Shown one piece after another: positions 1 through 8,366 of a stretch of 64,000 nucleotides of DNA. A program made the position numbers and the translations under genes. Origin of the DNA: Flavobacterium sp. Root420 (lineage in GTDB: Bacteria > Bacteroidota > Bacteroidia > Flavobacteriales > Flavobacteriaceae); NCBI RefSeq assembly GCF_001427905.1, contig NZ_LMEF01000023.1, forward strand, positions 288,687-352,686. The letters are read 5' to 3'. Position 1 is the stretch's first letter. The number at the start of each line of letters is the position of its first letter. The notes below the pieces were generated by a model that did not search any database, was not told the origin of the DNA, and saw nothing but the letters and a program-made list of their open reading frames with translations.

Positions 1-713
1 CTTAATTTTGTTGTGTCAGTAAAGAAACCGGGATTAAATGTAGTTACTCCGGCATTTAATATTCTGCCAAGTTGTGGAAAAACATCATTTCCGCCTCCGC
101 TAAAATAAATTCGGTCAATTCGATAACCGCTCACATATTGCACAAAATGAGTTTTGTCAGCATACATTTGTGAAGTGGTTTCTCCAAATTTTGCCAGATG
201 AAGGCAATTTAAATTAAGCCTTTGATTATGATCTGTAATCGTATCGTACAAATCCAAAACTCTCGGCACAGGATAATCTAACCACGAATCTCCCTCAAAA
301 ATAACATTTAATGTATTGGCATTTCCCGCATTTCTTCTGAAGAAAAATGAATTGGTCAGAAAAGGTTGGTGCAGTGATTCGTCTTCACTTTCTGTCAGTG
401 CTGTAATCACTCTGGGCAATTGTTTCAAAGCAATATAAGTGGCATCATTCGGATTAATGATTCCAGTGACCTGTATATTGTTATTGGCCTGAAAGTTCAA
501 AATTGAAATAATAGTGCTGTCGGTCTGACTATTAGCAATATTTCCGCTTACAGTAACCGGATAACCTAACTCTTTAAGATAATTTTGAATTTGAAGAACA
601 TCCTGCGGATTATTCATGGCATTTAATCCCACGCTGTTCCCCAATAATTGTGGAGGTGAAATCGTTGCAGGATTCTGATTTATAATTGTTGAATTAGAAA
701 CTAAATTTTCCAT
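1..713 (-). CDS. PG-binding-like / SGNH hydrolase family protein, 3' end cut by window edge
   Basis: This leftward frame starts at an ATG at 713 and is open to the window edge, giving 237 residues without a stop. Residues about 33-90 resemble a peptidoglycan_binding_1 fold (NNPQDVLQIQNYLKELGY, then ILNFQ and a G-I-I-x-P turn). Residues 135 onward look like an SGNH/GDSL esterase: block I is GDSW at 141-144 with the nucleophile Ser143, and block III is GGND at 207-210. The Asp-His block would lie beyond the window. There is no signal peptide. It is the last visible gene of a leftward cluster, 12 bases after the subtilase gene. The substrate is unknown; a cell-wall or acyl-ester hydrolase is an inference. 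Confidence 0.72.
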   Translation of the reverse strand, partial: MENLVSNSTIINQNPATISPPQLLGNSVGLNAMNNPQDVLQIQNYLKELGYPVTVSGNIANSQTDSTIISILNFQANNNIQVTGIINPNDATYIALKQLPRVITALTESEDESLHQPFLTNSFFFRRNAGNANTLNVIFEGDSWLDYPVPRVLDLYDTITDHNQRLNLNCLHLAKFGETTSQMYADKTHFVQYVSGYRIDRIYFSGGGNDVFPQLGRILNAGVTTFNPGFFTDTTKL

Positions 714-725
714 AACATTTGATGT

Positions 726-2399
726 TTACATTATTTTATTCGGATTGATATAACCATGTCCGGCTCTGAATATTTCAATACTATTTTCTTTAAAAGAGGC
801 AGTATCACAAGCTTTAAAAAGCTTTTTCCTGATGGAAATAATATCAAGTTGTGGCTCTTTTTCAAGAATTTTCATTACCAGAGAAGCTACATAAGGAGCT
901 GCCATACTGCTTCCGCTTTTAGAAGTCAGTTTATTTGATGCCCTGTTTTCTTTGCTGGAAGAAGAACAGGAGGATCTTATTTTAAAACCTGGTGCTACAA
1001 CTTCAGGTTTCATGCGCCCATCGACAGTAGGGCCTGAACTGCTAAAAGATAAAATAGGTTTTGCATCATCATTTTGATTGTAAGCCCCAACCACAATGCT
1101 ATATTTTGAATTACAAATAGAATTCGTCGTATGGGTTTTATTGGCAATTTTAGGTAAAAAGATAGATTGTCCACCGTCATCGCGTTCTATATAACAATGA
1201 TAACGCCCATTTTTCACCTTATTTCCAACCAATTCAATGGTCCAGAATTTAGAGTTTAATTTGCCGTTGACCAGAATATTAATTTGGTTTTTACCTGTAT
1301 TGGGTTCTTTGCATCTGTGAAGGCAAATACCAACTTCATCGCCATCTTTTAAAATCAGTTCATCTTTAAAGGGGGTTGACGAAAGCAATATTTTGTGATT
1401 GTCATCATACACGTTCATGCTCAAAATATCGTCTCCATGATACCAAATTTCCATTTCGTTTGCGGTGCGATCGTATTTTTTAAACATCCACGGTATTTTA
1501 ATTTTTTGATTGTTTTTAATGTCCCCATAAGTATGCACATTTGCCTGATGATAATTTCCTGTACTTTGTACAATAGCAGTTCCTTTTCTGGTTGCCAAAA
1601 TATGGTCAATAGCCTGTTCGACTACAGTTTCTCCAGTGTGTGCGTCTCCATGCCCACCAAGACTCATATTTATTACAATTGGACGATCTCCTGCTTCTGT
1701 CAATAAAAAATCAATTCCTTCGATTAATTTCACCGAATCGCCAAGAGATAAATTACAGCCGTTAACAAGATTTGTCCCCATATCTACGGCTAAAATCTCA
1801 ACATTTGGCGCGAAACTCTTTTGAGCTACAGCACCATTCCCGCAGGCAATTCCGAGAACGTGCGTGCCATGCGTGCCGTTTCCAAACAAATCTGATTTTC
1901 CCGGATGGTACCCCAACTTTTTAAACGGAAATTCATCAAGCAACGCCTCATTAATCTGGGCTTTAGAAATAATTCTTCCGTAGCCAAATTTATTCTCTTC
2001 ATAACGATCAGACTGAACCCAAATTTTGTCAAAACGAGTCTTATCATTTTTGATAAAATCCGGATGTGTAAAATCAAAACCAAAGTCTATGATTCCAAAA
2101 ACAACATTCGATGTATTTTCGTCTGGAATATCGTTTTTCTTATCTAAAATTTCATTTGATGAATTTTGCTCTATTGCCATATTAGCGGGAACCACCCTAG
2201 GTGCTTTTAAGCTTTTTACCTTTTTACTATTGTATATTCGGCATAAATAACGACGCTCTGTTCGAATGCTTACAATCGTTCCAAATTCCGAAATAATTTT
2301 ACAATGTTCCGGATATTCCTTTTCCTTTTCTAAACGCATTAGTAACGATAATTCTTCATCAGGATTACCATATAAGATAATTTTGAGTCTTGGATCCAT
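726..2399 (-). CDS. Subtilase (S8 family) serine peptidase, apparently cytoplasmic
   Basis: A 557-residue protein with the subtilisin triad: Asp105 in GIIDFGFDF, His177 in GNGTHGTHV, and Ser498 in SGSSMAAPY. The oxyanion Asn fits the STGN near residue 283. The domain is split by an insertion of about 150 residues between the oxyanion Asn and the catalytic Ser (about 290-440), as in many S8A proteins of bacteroidetes. The N-terminal 95 residues have no signal peptide and could be an inhibitory or substrate-binding prodomain. It lies between the SGNH gene and a small helical protein gene, with gaps of about 12 bases, so it is probably part of the same transcript. The target is unknown; processing of a neighbour in the cluster is a reasonable guess. 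Confidence 0.9.
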   Translation of the reverse strand: MDPRLKIILYGNPDEELSLLMRLEKEKEYPEHCKIISEFGTIVSIRTERRYLCRIYNSKKVKSLKAPRVVPANMAIEQNSSNEILDKKNDIPDENTSNVVFGIIDFGFDFTHPDFIKNDKTRFDKIWVQSDRYEENKFGYGRIISKAQINEALLDEFPFKKLGYHPGKSDLFGNGTHGTHVLGIACGNGAVAQKSFAPNVEILAVDMGTNLVNGCNLSLGDSVKLIEGIDFLLTEAGDRPIVINMSLGGHGDAHTGETVVEQAIDHILATRKGTAIVQSTGNYHQANVHTYGDIKNNQKIKIPWMFKKYDRTANEMEIWYHGDDILSMNVYDDNHKILLSSTPFKDELILKDGDEVGICLHRCKEPNTGKNQINILVNGKLNSKFWTIELVGNKVKNGRYHCYIERDDGGQSIFLPKIANKTHTTNSICNSKYSIVVGAYNQNDDAKPILSFSSSGPTVDGRMKPEVVAPGFKIRSSCSSSSKENRASNKLTSKSGSSMAAPYVASLVMKILEKEPQLDIISIRKKLFKACDTASFKENSIEIFRAGHGYINPNKIM

Positions 2400-2410
2400 G
2401 AGCTTATTTA

Positions 2411-2878
2411 TTAAGGATTTAAACGACGAATATCATCTAGTTTATATTGGATATTTCGCAATTCAGAACTTAGAAAATTGAAATAAATACTTTCTCCGAT
2501 AAAAAAATTAAAAAAAGCATCATTTAGATTTTCTTCTTTTTGTGCCAAAACATTCATTTCATTTACATATTGGCTTTTTTTAAACCCAATTTTCTCCAGA
2601 TCTAAGATAAAATCCAGATCAGTTTTTTCTAATTTAGATAAATTCGTATCATCTAAAATTTTGTTGTAATCTGATTGGATTTTATTAATACCCAAAACTC
2701 TTTCAGGGAATAACTTCTTGTAAAGAAACAGTTTCTCTTCTTTCGCTTTCTTTGAAAACTTCAGTTCATTTTTAAAAAAAATAGGGCGAATACTGTTTAT
2801 TGCATCCATAATTTGCACTAATTTTTTTTCAACCTGATCAAAACTGCCCGTTTCGGTGTTAGATGTTACTGTTTTCAT
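2411..2878 (-). CDS. Small helical protein of unknown function
   Basis: A 155-residue protein that I do not recognise. It is rich in Lys, Glu and Leu and predicted to be largely helical, with no membrane segment and no signal peptide. Its start codon overlaps the end of the upstream 204-residue gene by four bases (ATGA-type overlap at 2875-2878), so the two are probably translationally coupled. It is a member of the subtilase/SGNH cluster and a structural or adaptor role is possible. Its reality rests on tight packing and strand consistency, not on a known family. Confidence 0.72.
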   Translation of the reverse strand: MKTVTSNTETGSFDQVEKKLVQIMDAINSIRPIFFKNELKFSKKAKEEKLFLYKKLFPERVLGINKIQSDYNKILDDTNLSKLEKTDLDFILDLEKIGFKKSQYVNEMNVLAQKEENLNDAFFNFFIGESIYFNFLSSELRNIQYKLDDIRRLNP

Positions 2879-3489
2879 TTTGAGCTCTTTTTAGTTAAAG
2901 TTCTTTGATCAGAAACATCTTTATTTGACACTATCTTATCTGGAGCTGGTGCACCTCTTGAAATTTCATCTAATCTTTCTTTAATTTCAATAATAGCTGC
3001 ATTTAAAGCTGTATTGGTCTTTTCTAATCCTTCAATTTTTGGATTTAAAGTTTCTGCAACAATTTTCTGCAACACTGTTTCTGAAATCTTTGCAATTTCT
3101 TCTTTTAGGTCTTTAGTACTTTTTGAAATTTCTGCTTTTACATTTTCTAAGGTTACAACATTTGTAGGAGCAGTTTCTCCAGTTGGAGTTCCTTTAGGTG
3201 TTTCATTTGTGTTTTTTGGATCATCTTTTCCAGTTGTAGAAGGGCCAGAAGCTGGCGAACCTTTAGTGTCTGTTCCGGCAGGAATTTTTATAACCACTGG
3301 GACAACAGTTTTTTCACCTTCAATTTTGGCTTTGTTATCGATAATTAAATAGCTCAGCAACGGATTTTCAGAAACCATACCAGTCAAAAGTGCCGTATTG
3401 GTAATTTCCTGATTGCCCGGGACATTATAAAAAGTCGCTCTGCTGTTGGCTATTACATAATTGATTAATAAATTAAATGGATTCATCAT
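2875..3489 (-). CDS. Protein with Pro/Thr/Gly-rich linker and coiled coil, unknown function
   Basis: A 204-residue protein with three visible parts. Residues 1-60 are a compact region without a signal sequence. Residues about 70-110 are a low-complexity linker rich in Gly, Pro, Thr, Ser and Asn. Residues about 112-170 have a heptad-like Leu/Ile/Val pattern typical of a coiled coil. The tail is Lys/Ser-rich. The gene overlaps the next one by four bases and belongs to the subtilase cluster. The architecture suggests an oligomerising or scaffold protein; no known family is recognised. Confidence 0.7.
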   Translation of the reverse strand: MMNPFNLLINYVIANSRATFYNVPGNQEITNTALLTGMVSENPLLSYLIIDNKAKIEGEKTVVPVVIKIPAGTDTKGSPASGPSTTGKDDPKNTNETPKGTPTGETAPTNVVTLENVKAEISKSTKDLKEEIAKISETVLQKIVAETLNPKIEGLEKTNTALNAAIIEIKERLDEISRGAPAPDKIVSNKDVSDQRTLTKKSSK

Positions 3490-3550
3490 TTCGCATTTTA
3501 AGGTTAATAGAAATAAAAGGGCAATTGGGTATCAACTGCCCTTTTTACAT

Positions 3551-4279
3551 TTACTTATTCATCATCATCATCATGGCAATAGGCAACATTGTATTGTTGT
3601 TATTGGTATTACCCTGATTTTGTTGTGACATGATCAAAACTAATGGTAACATCATGTTCGAATTATCAGATTTTCCAGAACCTGAATCGCCCATTGTAGT
3701 CATCATTGGCAATAATAAAGACATTGTCTGATCTACGTAGATAGCACTTGTATTTGGCTTCTCAATTATTTTTGCCTCGTGTGCAGGTCCAGTAGTATCA
3801 GCTGCTTTTGCAGGAATGAATTCTAAATTTTCAGGCTTTAATTTTGGTTGATTCAGCAATGATCCCATCATGCTCATCATTTGCATATTTTTTAAAACCT
3901 TAGTTTGATTATCACCTTTACGGGCATCTAACTTGGCAAGTTCTGTATGTTTTTGATCTAAGGCAACCAAAGTTTTATTAGTAGCTAATGAAGTCTTTTT
4001 AAGCTCATTTACCTGATTGGAAATGGCATCTAATGATTTTTTTAATTCGCTTTTTGTAGCATAATCATTAGCTCTTCCGCTCAGGGCTTTTCCAAAGTTT
4101 GATCTTTGTTTTACCGCTGAACTTACATTTGGTCTAATCCCTTTTATAGAAGGTCTTTTTTTTGCGGCTTCATCATAACTTTCGTCATAACTTTCTAATA
4201 AATCTTCGCCTAAAAGGTCTTCGTTGAAATAATCTTCATTTAATAAATCTTCGTCTAAATAACTTTCGAAATAGCTCAT
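3551..4279 (-). CDS. Acidic-N-terminus coiled-coil protein with Met/Asn-rich tail
   Basis: A 242-residue protein. The first 35 residues are an acidic/aromatic repeat in which the units DLL, NEDYF and GEDLL alternate with ESYDE. A basic segment follows at about 40-65. A helical region at about 75-125 looks like a coiled coil. The C-terminus is extremely rich in Met, Asn and Gln (MMTTM, QQNQGNTNNNN, MMMMMNK). The N-terminal style recurs in the 283-residue protein at 4722-5573, which suggests a shared sorting or assembly tag. There are no catalytic motifs. I do not recognise a named family; proteins of this style occur beside S8 and SGNH genes in other bacteria, to my recollection. Confidence 0.75.
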   Translation of the reverse strand: MSYFESYLDEDLLNEDYFNEDLLGEDLLESYDESYDEAAKKRPSIKGIRPNVSSAVKQRSNFGKALSGRANDYATKSELKKSLDAISNQVNELKKTSLATNKTLVALDQKHTELAKLDARKGDNQTKVLKNMQMMSMMGSLLNQPKLKPENLEFIPAKAADTTGPAHEAKIIEKPNTSAIYVDQTMSLLLPMMTTMGDSGSGKSDNSNMMLPLVLIMSQQNQGNTNNNNTMLPIAMMMMMNK

Positions 4280-4298
4280 AATTTTAAATTTTTAATGG

Positions 4299-4703
4299 TT
4301 AATTTTTATTGAAATAATGTTTGTTATATTTCTGGATTGCAGGCTGAATATATTTATTGAAAAGAATAAAATCAGGAATGCTGTTGCCTGGTTTGCCTGT
4401 TCCAAAACATTCCGGGCAATCCCCATTTTCCCCGAAACATTCCGTACAGGCTCCAATAGCTTTTGCTAAATCATCATTTTGATTTAATTCAAATTCAAGC
4501 TGAAATTTCAGTCCTTCGATAATGGTAAAAAGTTTATGATTGATTTTTTTAAGCTTCCTGATTCGTTCTTCAAGCGCTGGATCAATTTTTGGAATTTCTT
4601 TTTCCTCTTCAGGTTCTTTTTTTTCCATCATGGGTTGCATCAGCTCAAAATATTTAGCCATTTCAGGATTATGTTCTTTCAAATATTCTAAATAAGCATC
4701 CAT
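4299..4703 (-). CDS. Small protein with DnaJ-like CxxC zinc motif
   Basis: A 134-residue protein. A charged helical N-terminus contains a KKEPEEEKE segment. A cysteine motif follows at about residues 91-107: CTECFG, then CPECFGTGKPG. The CxxCxGxG spacing is the DnaJ zinc-finger type, so Zn binding is likely. Only two CxxC pairs are present, so a single zinc site is expected, not the full DnaJ domain, and there is no J domain. It lies 19 bases downstream of the 283-residue gene in the same operon. A chaperone-like or scaffolding role is conceivable but unproven. Confidence 0.75.
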   Translation of the reverse strand: MDAYLEYLKEHNPEMAKYFELMQPMMEKKEPEEEKEIPKIDPALEERIRKLKKINHKLFTIIEGLKFQLEFELNQNDDLAKAIGACTECFGENGDCPECFGTGKPGNSIPDFILFNKYIQPAIQKYNKHYFNKN

Positions 4704-4721
4704 TGTTATAACTTTTAGGTT

Positions 4722-5573
4722 TTATAAACTGGCAATAGAATTTTCAAGTCTATTGATTCTGTTAGGGGTATTTGTACCAACAAACTGGCCGTATTGGTCA
4801 ACATAATAATCTTCCGTCGGAATTAATCCACCGTTGTAATATTCATACAGAATATTTTCGGTCAGATAATTAACGCTTTCGATCAATTCTGCAAAAGAGT
4901 GGCTTTCAATTGGTGAGTTTGGACTTGCGGTTCCTAAACTTTGTTGTGCCTGACCCGCCTGAAATTGAGGGTTATTGATTATACCTCCTAATTGATTGTA
5001 CAAACCCTGCACTCTGCCAATATCCTGAGCAGCCTGCGGACGCAATTGCACCGGATTATCTTGTACGTATTGCTGAATTGCCGGAAGAGCTGCTCTACCT
5101 GCATCAGCAAGATATCGGGTTGTGTTACCCCAGGCTTGTCTTACTGGCGAAGGAACCTGTCTGCGTTGTTGTGGAGGTGCTTGTCTGCGTTGGGGTGCAG
5201 GTCTGCGTTGTTGTTGGCGACTATTGTCTAAGGCATCGCTTCCCGCTCCTGCAAGATTACTTACTAGTCCGCCAACAGCTCCCCCAATCTGTGGTGCCCC
5301 AAAATAAGTCCCAACAGCAGTTCCTACTATTGGAGCAACGGCCGATACGCCACGTAAAACTCCGGAACCAATACTGCTGGCTACGTTTCCTAAACTTGAC
5401 CAAAAACCTTCTGCTTCACTTTCAGACATTTGGTCTACTCTTGATAAAAGGACATCCTCGAGCTCACTTTCGCTCAAATTAGAATATTCTGGTCCTAAAA
5501 CATATCGTACAGCTTCAAAATAATTGTCTTCGCTGAATGATTCTCCCTGAAAAACTTCGTGATATAAACTCAT
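4722..5573 (-). CDS. Glycine-zipper, acidic-N-terminus protein of unknown function
   Basis: A 283-residue protein, the first gene of the leftward cluster. The N-terminus (1-58) is acidic and aromatic, with FQGESFSEDNYFEAV and later SESELEDV and MSESEAEGF. Residues 60-115 form a Gly/Ala-rich amphipathic or membrane-inserting segment with glycine-zipper spacing (GTAVGTYFGAPQIGGAVGG). A Gln/Arg/Pro-rich low-complexity stretch follows at about 120-150, then a moderately conserved C-terminus ending near a Tyr-rich EYYNGG region. No enzyme motif is visible. It could insert in membranes or assemble with the neighbouring acidic protein. Confidence 0.75.
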   Translation of the reverse strand: MSLYHEVFQGESFSEDNYFEAVRYVLGPEYSNLSESELEDVLLSRVDQMSESEAEGFWSSLGNVASSIGSGVLRGVSAVAPIVGTAVGTYFGAPQIGGAVGGLVSNLAGAGSDALDNSRQQQRRPAPQRRQAPPQQRRQVPSPVRQAWGNTTRYLADAGRAALPAIQQYVQDNPVQLRPQAAQDIGRVQGLYNQLGGIINNPQFQAGQAQQSLGTASPNSPIESHSFAELIESVNYLTENILYEYYNGGLIPTEDYYVDQYGQFVGTNTPNRINRLENSIASL

Positions 5574-5722
5574 AATTTTTAGTATTACTATTAACTCCTA
5601 CTCTTTTAAACAGGCTTTTCAGATTTCGCCTATCCATTTTGTGCACAAAAAGGAACGATGTAAAATTGATTTTTTATAAATTACTACAAAACAGTACTTT
5701 AACCCAATTTTTTAAATAAATT

Positions 5723-5742
5723 TACCCTTACAAAAAAGGGTA
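5723..5742. promoter_or_regulatory. Perfect 7-bp inverted repeat, candidate operator
   Basis: TACCCTT, six spacer bases, then AAGGGTA form a perfect dyad in the gap between the divergent cluster and the two-component unit. It lies about ten bases upstream of the -33 element of the rightward promoter. Binding by the NarL-type regulator encoded at 7695 is an inference. Confidence 0.4.
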
Positions 5743-5751
5743 TATTTCCCC

Positions 5752-5782
5752 TTGTCCGTTGTAAGGCTTTAAAATAATTTTG
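5752..5782 (+). promoter_or_regulatory. Bacteroidetes-type promoter for the 5856-8345 unit
   Basis: TTG at 5752-5754 and TAATTTTG at 5775-5782 are separated by 20 bases, matching the Bacteroidetes sigma-ABfr consensus TTG/TAnnTTTG. Transcription would start near 5790 and leave a leader of about 65 bases before the ATG at 5856. Confidence 0.6.
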
Positions 5783-5855
5783 CTCCTAATATTTATTTAA
5801 AACATATTTAACAATCAATTAAACCATTAACTATTAAAGATTCAATTTTAACATT

Positions 5856-6293
5856 ATGAAAAAAGAAACCGGAAGACCGACCCAATTAATTACTAGAAAA
5901 TTCGCTAAAGAATTACACTCGAATTTTATGAAGTACCGAGCCAGCATTATTGCTAAATACATTAAAAAAGAAGATGCAAATGCGGTTTGGTTTTCTGTAG
6001 AAGAACTGGAAAATTACATTCATTACATCAAATCTAAAGGTGAAAAAACCGGATATGACGTAAACGGAATTCGTATTTACTTTGGAGTATATCCTGAACA
6101 GAGAAAATATGCCGAAAAAGCAGGTTTAATGACCGTATTTTTACAAGCTACCGGAAAAAAAATCAGAAAAGCTGCTAAAGAAGGAGAAGTACAAACTTTA
6201 GCGTTAGTTATGGACAATGGTGATGGCGACATATCAAGTATTGAACCAATGAATTATGGCAGTATTGGAAGACCGCCTAGCCTATTATACTAA
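5856..6293 (+). CDS. Conserved small flavobacterial protein of unknown function
   Basis: A 145-residue soluble protein with a basic N-terminus and no signal peptide or membrane segment. The central segment VNGIRIYFGVYPE followed by LMTVFLQAT is a layout I recall from small conserved proteins of Flavobacteria with no assigned function. It is the first gene after the promoter at 5752-5782 and lies only six bases before the membrane protein gene, so it is probably cotranscribed with the two-component system. It could be a cytoplasmic partner of the kinase or simply a conserved passenger. Confidence 0.75.
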   Translation: MKKETGRPTQLITRKFAKELHSNFMKYRASIIAKYIKKEDANAVWFSVEELENYIHYIKSKGEKTGYDVNGIRIYFGVYPEQRKYAEKAGLMTVFLQATGKKIRKAAKEGEVQTLALVMDNGDGDISSIEPMNYGSIGRPPSLLY

Positions 6294-6299
6294 AAAATT

Positions 6300-6947
6300 A
6301 TGTTTGAATTTTTACGATTTTATACTTTTTATTTAGCTTTATTCTCTGGAATTATTGGATTGATTTCAATGCACAAACTTCCTGGTAATAGAGCTAAATT
6401 TTTAGTAATTTTAATTTGGTTTTCTGTTGTAATTGAAAAGGTTGGATATTATTTTACAGAATGGACCGGGTTATTAAATTACTATGTTTTCAATTTTTAT
6501 ATGCTCGTTAGTTTCTCTGCCTATATATTGCTTTTGAGGAGTTTATTGTCAAAAGTAAATCATAGATTAATAGCGATTCTTTGTTTTATGGTGTTTATTA
6601 TCTCCTATTTTTTGAATATTTTATATTTTAAAGAAGATATAAACCACTCCTATACTTATAGTTTTGCTATTGGAGTTATATTAATTATGATATTAGCCTG
6701 TTTATATTTGGTTGAAATTTTTAATTCAGACAAAATATTAAATTTTAAAAGATCCGTCTTTTTTTGGTACATATTAGGAATTTTAGTTTTTCATGTACCG
6801 TTTTTGCCTTTTATGCTGGCGCTAAACTGGTTTTTGATCAAACATGATGAATCTATTTTTAGTTTAGTAGTTTTTATTTTAAATGTCCTGGCACATAGTT
6901 GCTATATTATCGGATTTTTATGGAGCGAAAAGAAATACAATTATTAG
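6300..6947 (+). CDS. Multi-pass membrane protein, probable sensor partner of the kinase
   Basis: A 215-residue, very hydrophobic protein with about six to seven predicted membrane helices and few charged residues between them. It has no recognised enzymatic motif. The histidine kinase gene starts inside its last codons, so the two are translationally coupled. The kinase has only one short membrane segment and no extracellular sensor domain. I infer that this protein supplies ligand sensing or membrane anchoring, as in other split sensor systems of Bacteroidetes. Confidence 0.75.
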   Translation: MFEFLRFYTFYLALFSGIIGLISMHKLPGNRAKFLVILIWFSVVIEKVGYYFTEWTGLLNYYVFNFYMLVSFSAYILLLRSLLSKVNHRLIAILCFMVFIISYFLNILYFKEDINHSYTYSFAIGVILIMILACLYLVEIFNSDKILNFKRSVFFWYILGILVFHVPFLPFMLALNWFLIKHDESIFSLVVFILNVLAHSCYIIGFLWSEKKYNY

Positions 6948-7711
6948 TCATTTCATTAGGTATCGTTTTCTTAACTTTACTTATCATTCTGCTTGTTATA
7001 TTCTTTTATTTTTTGAAAAAGAAAAACAACTATCTGGTTGAAAAAATGGAATCAGAACTCTACTTTCAATCAGAATTAGTCAAAACCAGAATAGAGATCA
7101 AAGATCAGACGCTGAGCGAAATCAGTAAAGAACTTCATGATAATATAGGCCAAATTATTTCTGTTGGTATCATGCAGCTTAACATGTACCTCAATAGCGG
7201 AATACCTGTTCAGCAAAATGAACTTAATGATTTAAAAGAAGTATTAGCCAAATCATTAGATGAAATAAGGATTTTATCACGAATCATCAATAAAGACAAT
7301 TTACTGCAAAGCAATTTTATCGAAGCCATACAACAAGATTTAGAGCGTATAAAAAAGCTAAAAAATATACAATACCATTATCATCTTACGGGCGAAATTC
7401 CGAATATTAGCCAGGAACACGATTTGTTCATTTATAGAATTTTTCAGGAAGCATTACATAATAGCCTAAAACATTCGCATAGTGATTTATTTGAAGTAAA
7501 TATCAATACAACTGATACCGTTTTTCGTTTAGAAATGAAAGATTTTGGAGTTGGATATGATACAAACCAGACCAATTCAGGATTAGGTTTAAACAACATG
7601 AAATTAAGAGCCAAGTTAATTGGAGCCAGGTTAAATATGGATTCAGATCCATCAGGAACAAGAGTACTTTTAGAATACCCCTTAATTAAAAACAATGAAA
7701 CCAAATACTAA
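6920..7711 (+). CDS. Sensor histidine kinase, HisKA_3 (NarX/DesK type)
   Basis: I take the ATG at 6920 (263 residues), which gives a short N-terminus before a single membrane helix at about 8-32; an in-frame start at 6899 is also possible. The phospho-acceptor His lies in KELHDNIGQ at about residue 73, the HisKA_3 signature. The HATPase domain follows, with the N-box in FQEALHNSLKHS and a G-box in GLGLNNMKLRA. There is no periplasmic sensor domain. It overlaps the upstream membrane gene by 28 bases and the downstream regulator gene by 17 bases, so all three are made together. Confidence 0.93.
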   Translation: MERKEIQLLVISLGIVFLTLLIILLVIFFYFLKKKNNYLVEKMESELYFQSELVKTRIEIKDQTLSEISKELHDNIGQIISVGIMQLNMYLNSGIPVQQNELNDLKEVLAKSLDEIRILSRIINKDNLLQSNFIEAIQQDLERIKKLKNIQYHYHLTGEIPNISQEHDLFIYRIFQEALHNSLKHSHSDLFEVNINTTDTVFRLEMKDFGVGYDTNQTNSGLGLNNMKLRAKLIGARLNMDSDPSGTRVLLEYPLIKNNETKY

Positions 7712-8345
7712 AAACAAAATTATTATTGTAGATGACCATCAGCTTTTTTCGCAATCTCTGGAACTTTTAATCAATAGTTTTAAAGATTTTGAGGTCATTA
7801 ACCGCTTTGAAAATGGAAAAGTTTTTCTTTCGCATTTACAGGAATATCCTGATACAGAAATCGACCTGATTTTATTGGATGTCAATATGCCCGTTTTGGA
7901 TGGAGTAAGTACAATGAAATGGATTAAAGAAAACAGACCTGATTTAAAAGTCATAGCCCTTTCAGTCAATGACGATGAAGAAATCATTATAAAGATGATT
8001 ACTAATGGAGCCAAAGGTTATTTGCTAAAAGATACTTCACCCGAGATTTTTAAGGATGCCATGATATCCGTCATTGAAAAAGGCTTTTATTTTACAGAAA
8101 TGGTTTCGGGAATGCTGATTAAAAAAGCCAATGATGATTCTAAAAAGGTTAATTTAAAAGAAAAAGAAATCGTTTTTATAAAACATGCCTGTACTGAAAA
8201 AACCTATAAGGAAATAGCTTCCGAAATGTGTTTAAGTCCCAAAACAATTGATGGCTATCGGGAATGTCTTTTTGATAAACTCGAAATCAAAACCCGAATA
8301 GGCTTGGTTTTATATGCCATTAAAAACAAAATTGTCTTAGTATAA
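7695..8345 (+). CDS. NarL/FixJ-family response regulator
   Basis: A 216-residue protein. The receiver domain has the acidic pair in IIVDDH (residues 12-14), the phosphorylation site Asp62 in LILLDVNMP, a Ser at about 95 and Lys117 in GYLLKD. A LuxR-type helix-turn-helix follows at about 150-210, with TYKEIASEMCLSPKTIDGY as the recognition region. It is the cognate partner of the HisKA_3 kinase, whose gene it overlaps by 17 bases. Targets are unknown; the dyad at 5723-5742 near the unit's own promoter is one candidate. Confidence 0.95.
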   Translation: MKPNTKNKIIIVDDHQLFSQSLELLINSFKDFEVINRFENGKVFLSHLQEYPDTEIDLILLDVNMPVLDGVSTMKWIKENRPDLKVIALSVNDDEEIIIKMITNGAKGYLLKDTSPEIFKDAMISVIEKGFYFTEMVSGMLIKKANDDSKKVNLKEKEIVFIKHACTEKTYKEIASEMCLSPKTIDGYRECLFDKLEIKTRIGLVLYAIKNKIVLV

Positions 8346-8366
8346 ACTAAAACAATTTTTAAATTT

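Noticed and set aside
4992..5482. Overlapping rightward frames over the glycine-zipper gene
   Set aside because: They are the antisense of the Gln/Arg/Pro-rich part of the gene at 4722-5573; composition is that of a shadow frame.
1..5573. Contractile injection or phage tail cluster
   Set aside because: No sheath, tube, baseplate or AAA+ gene is visible among the seven.
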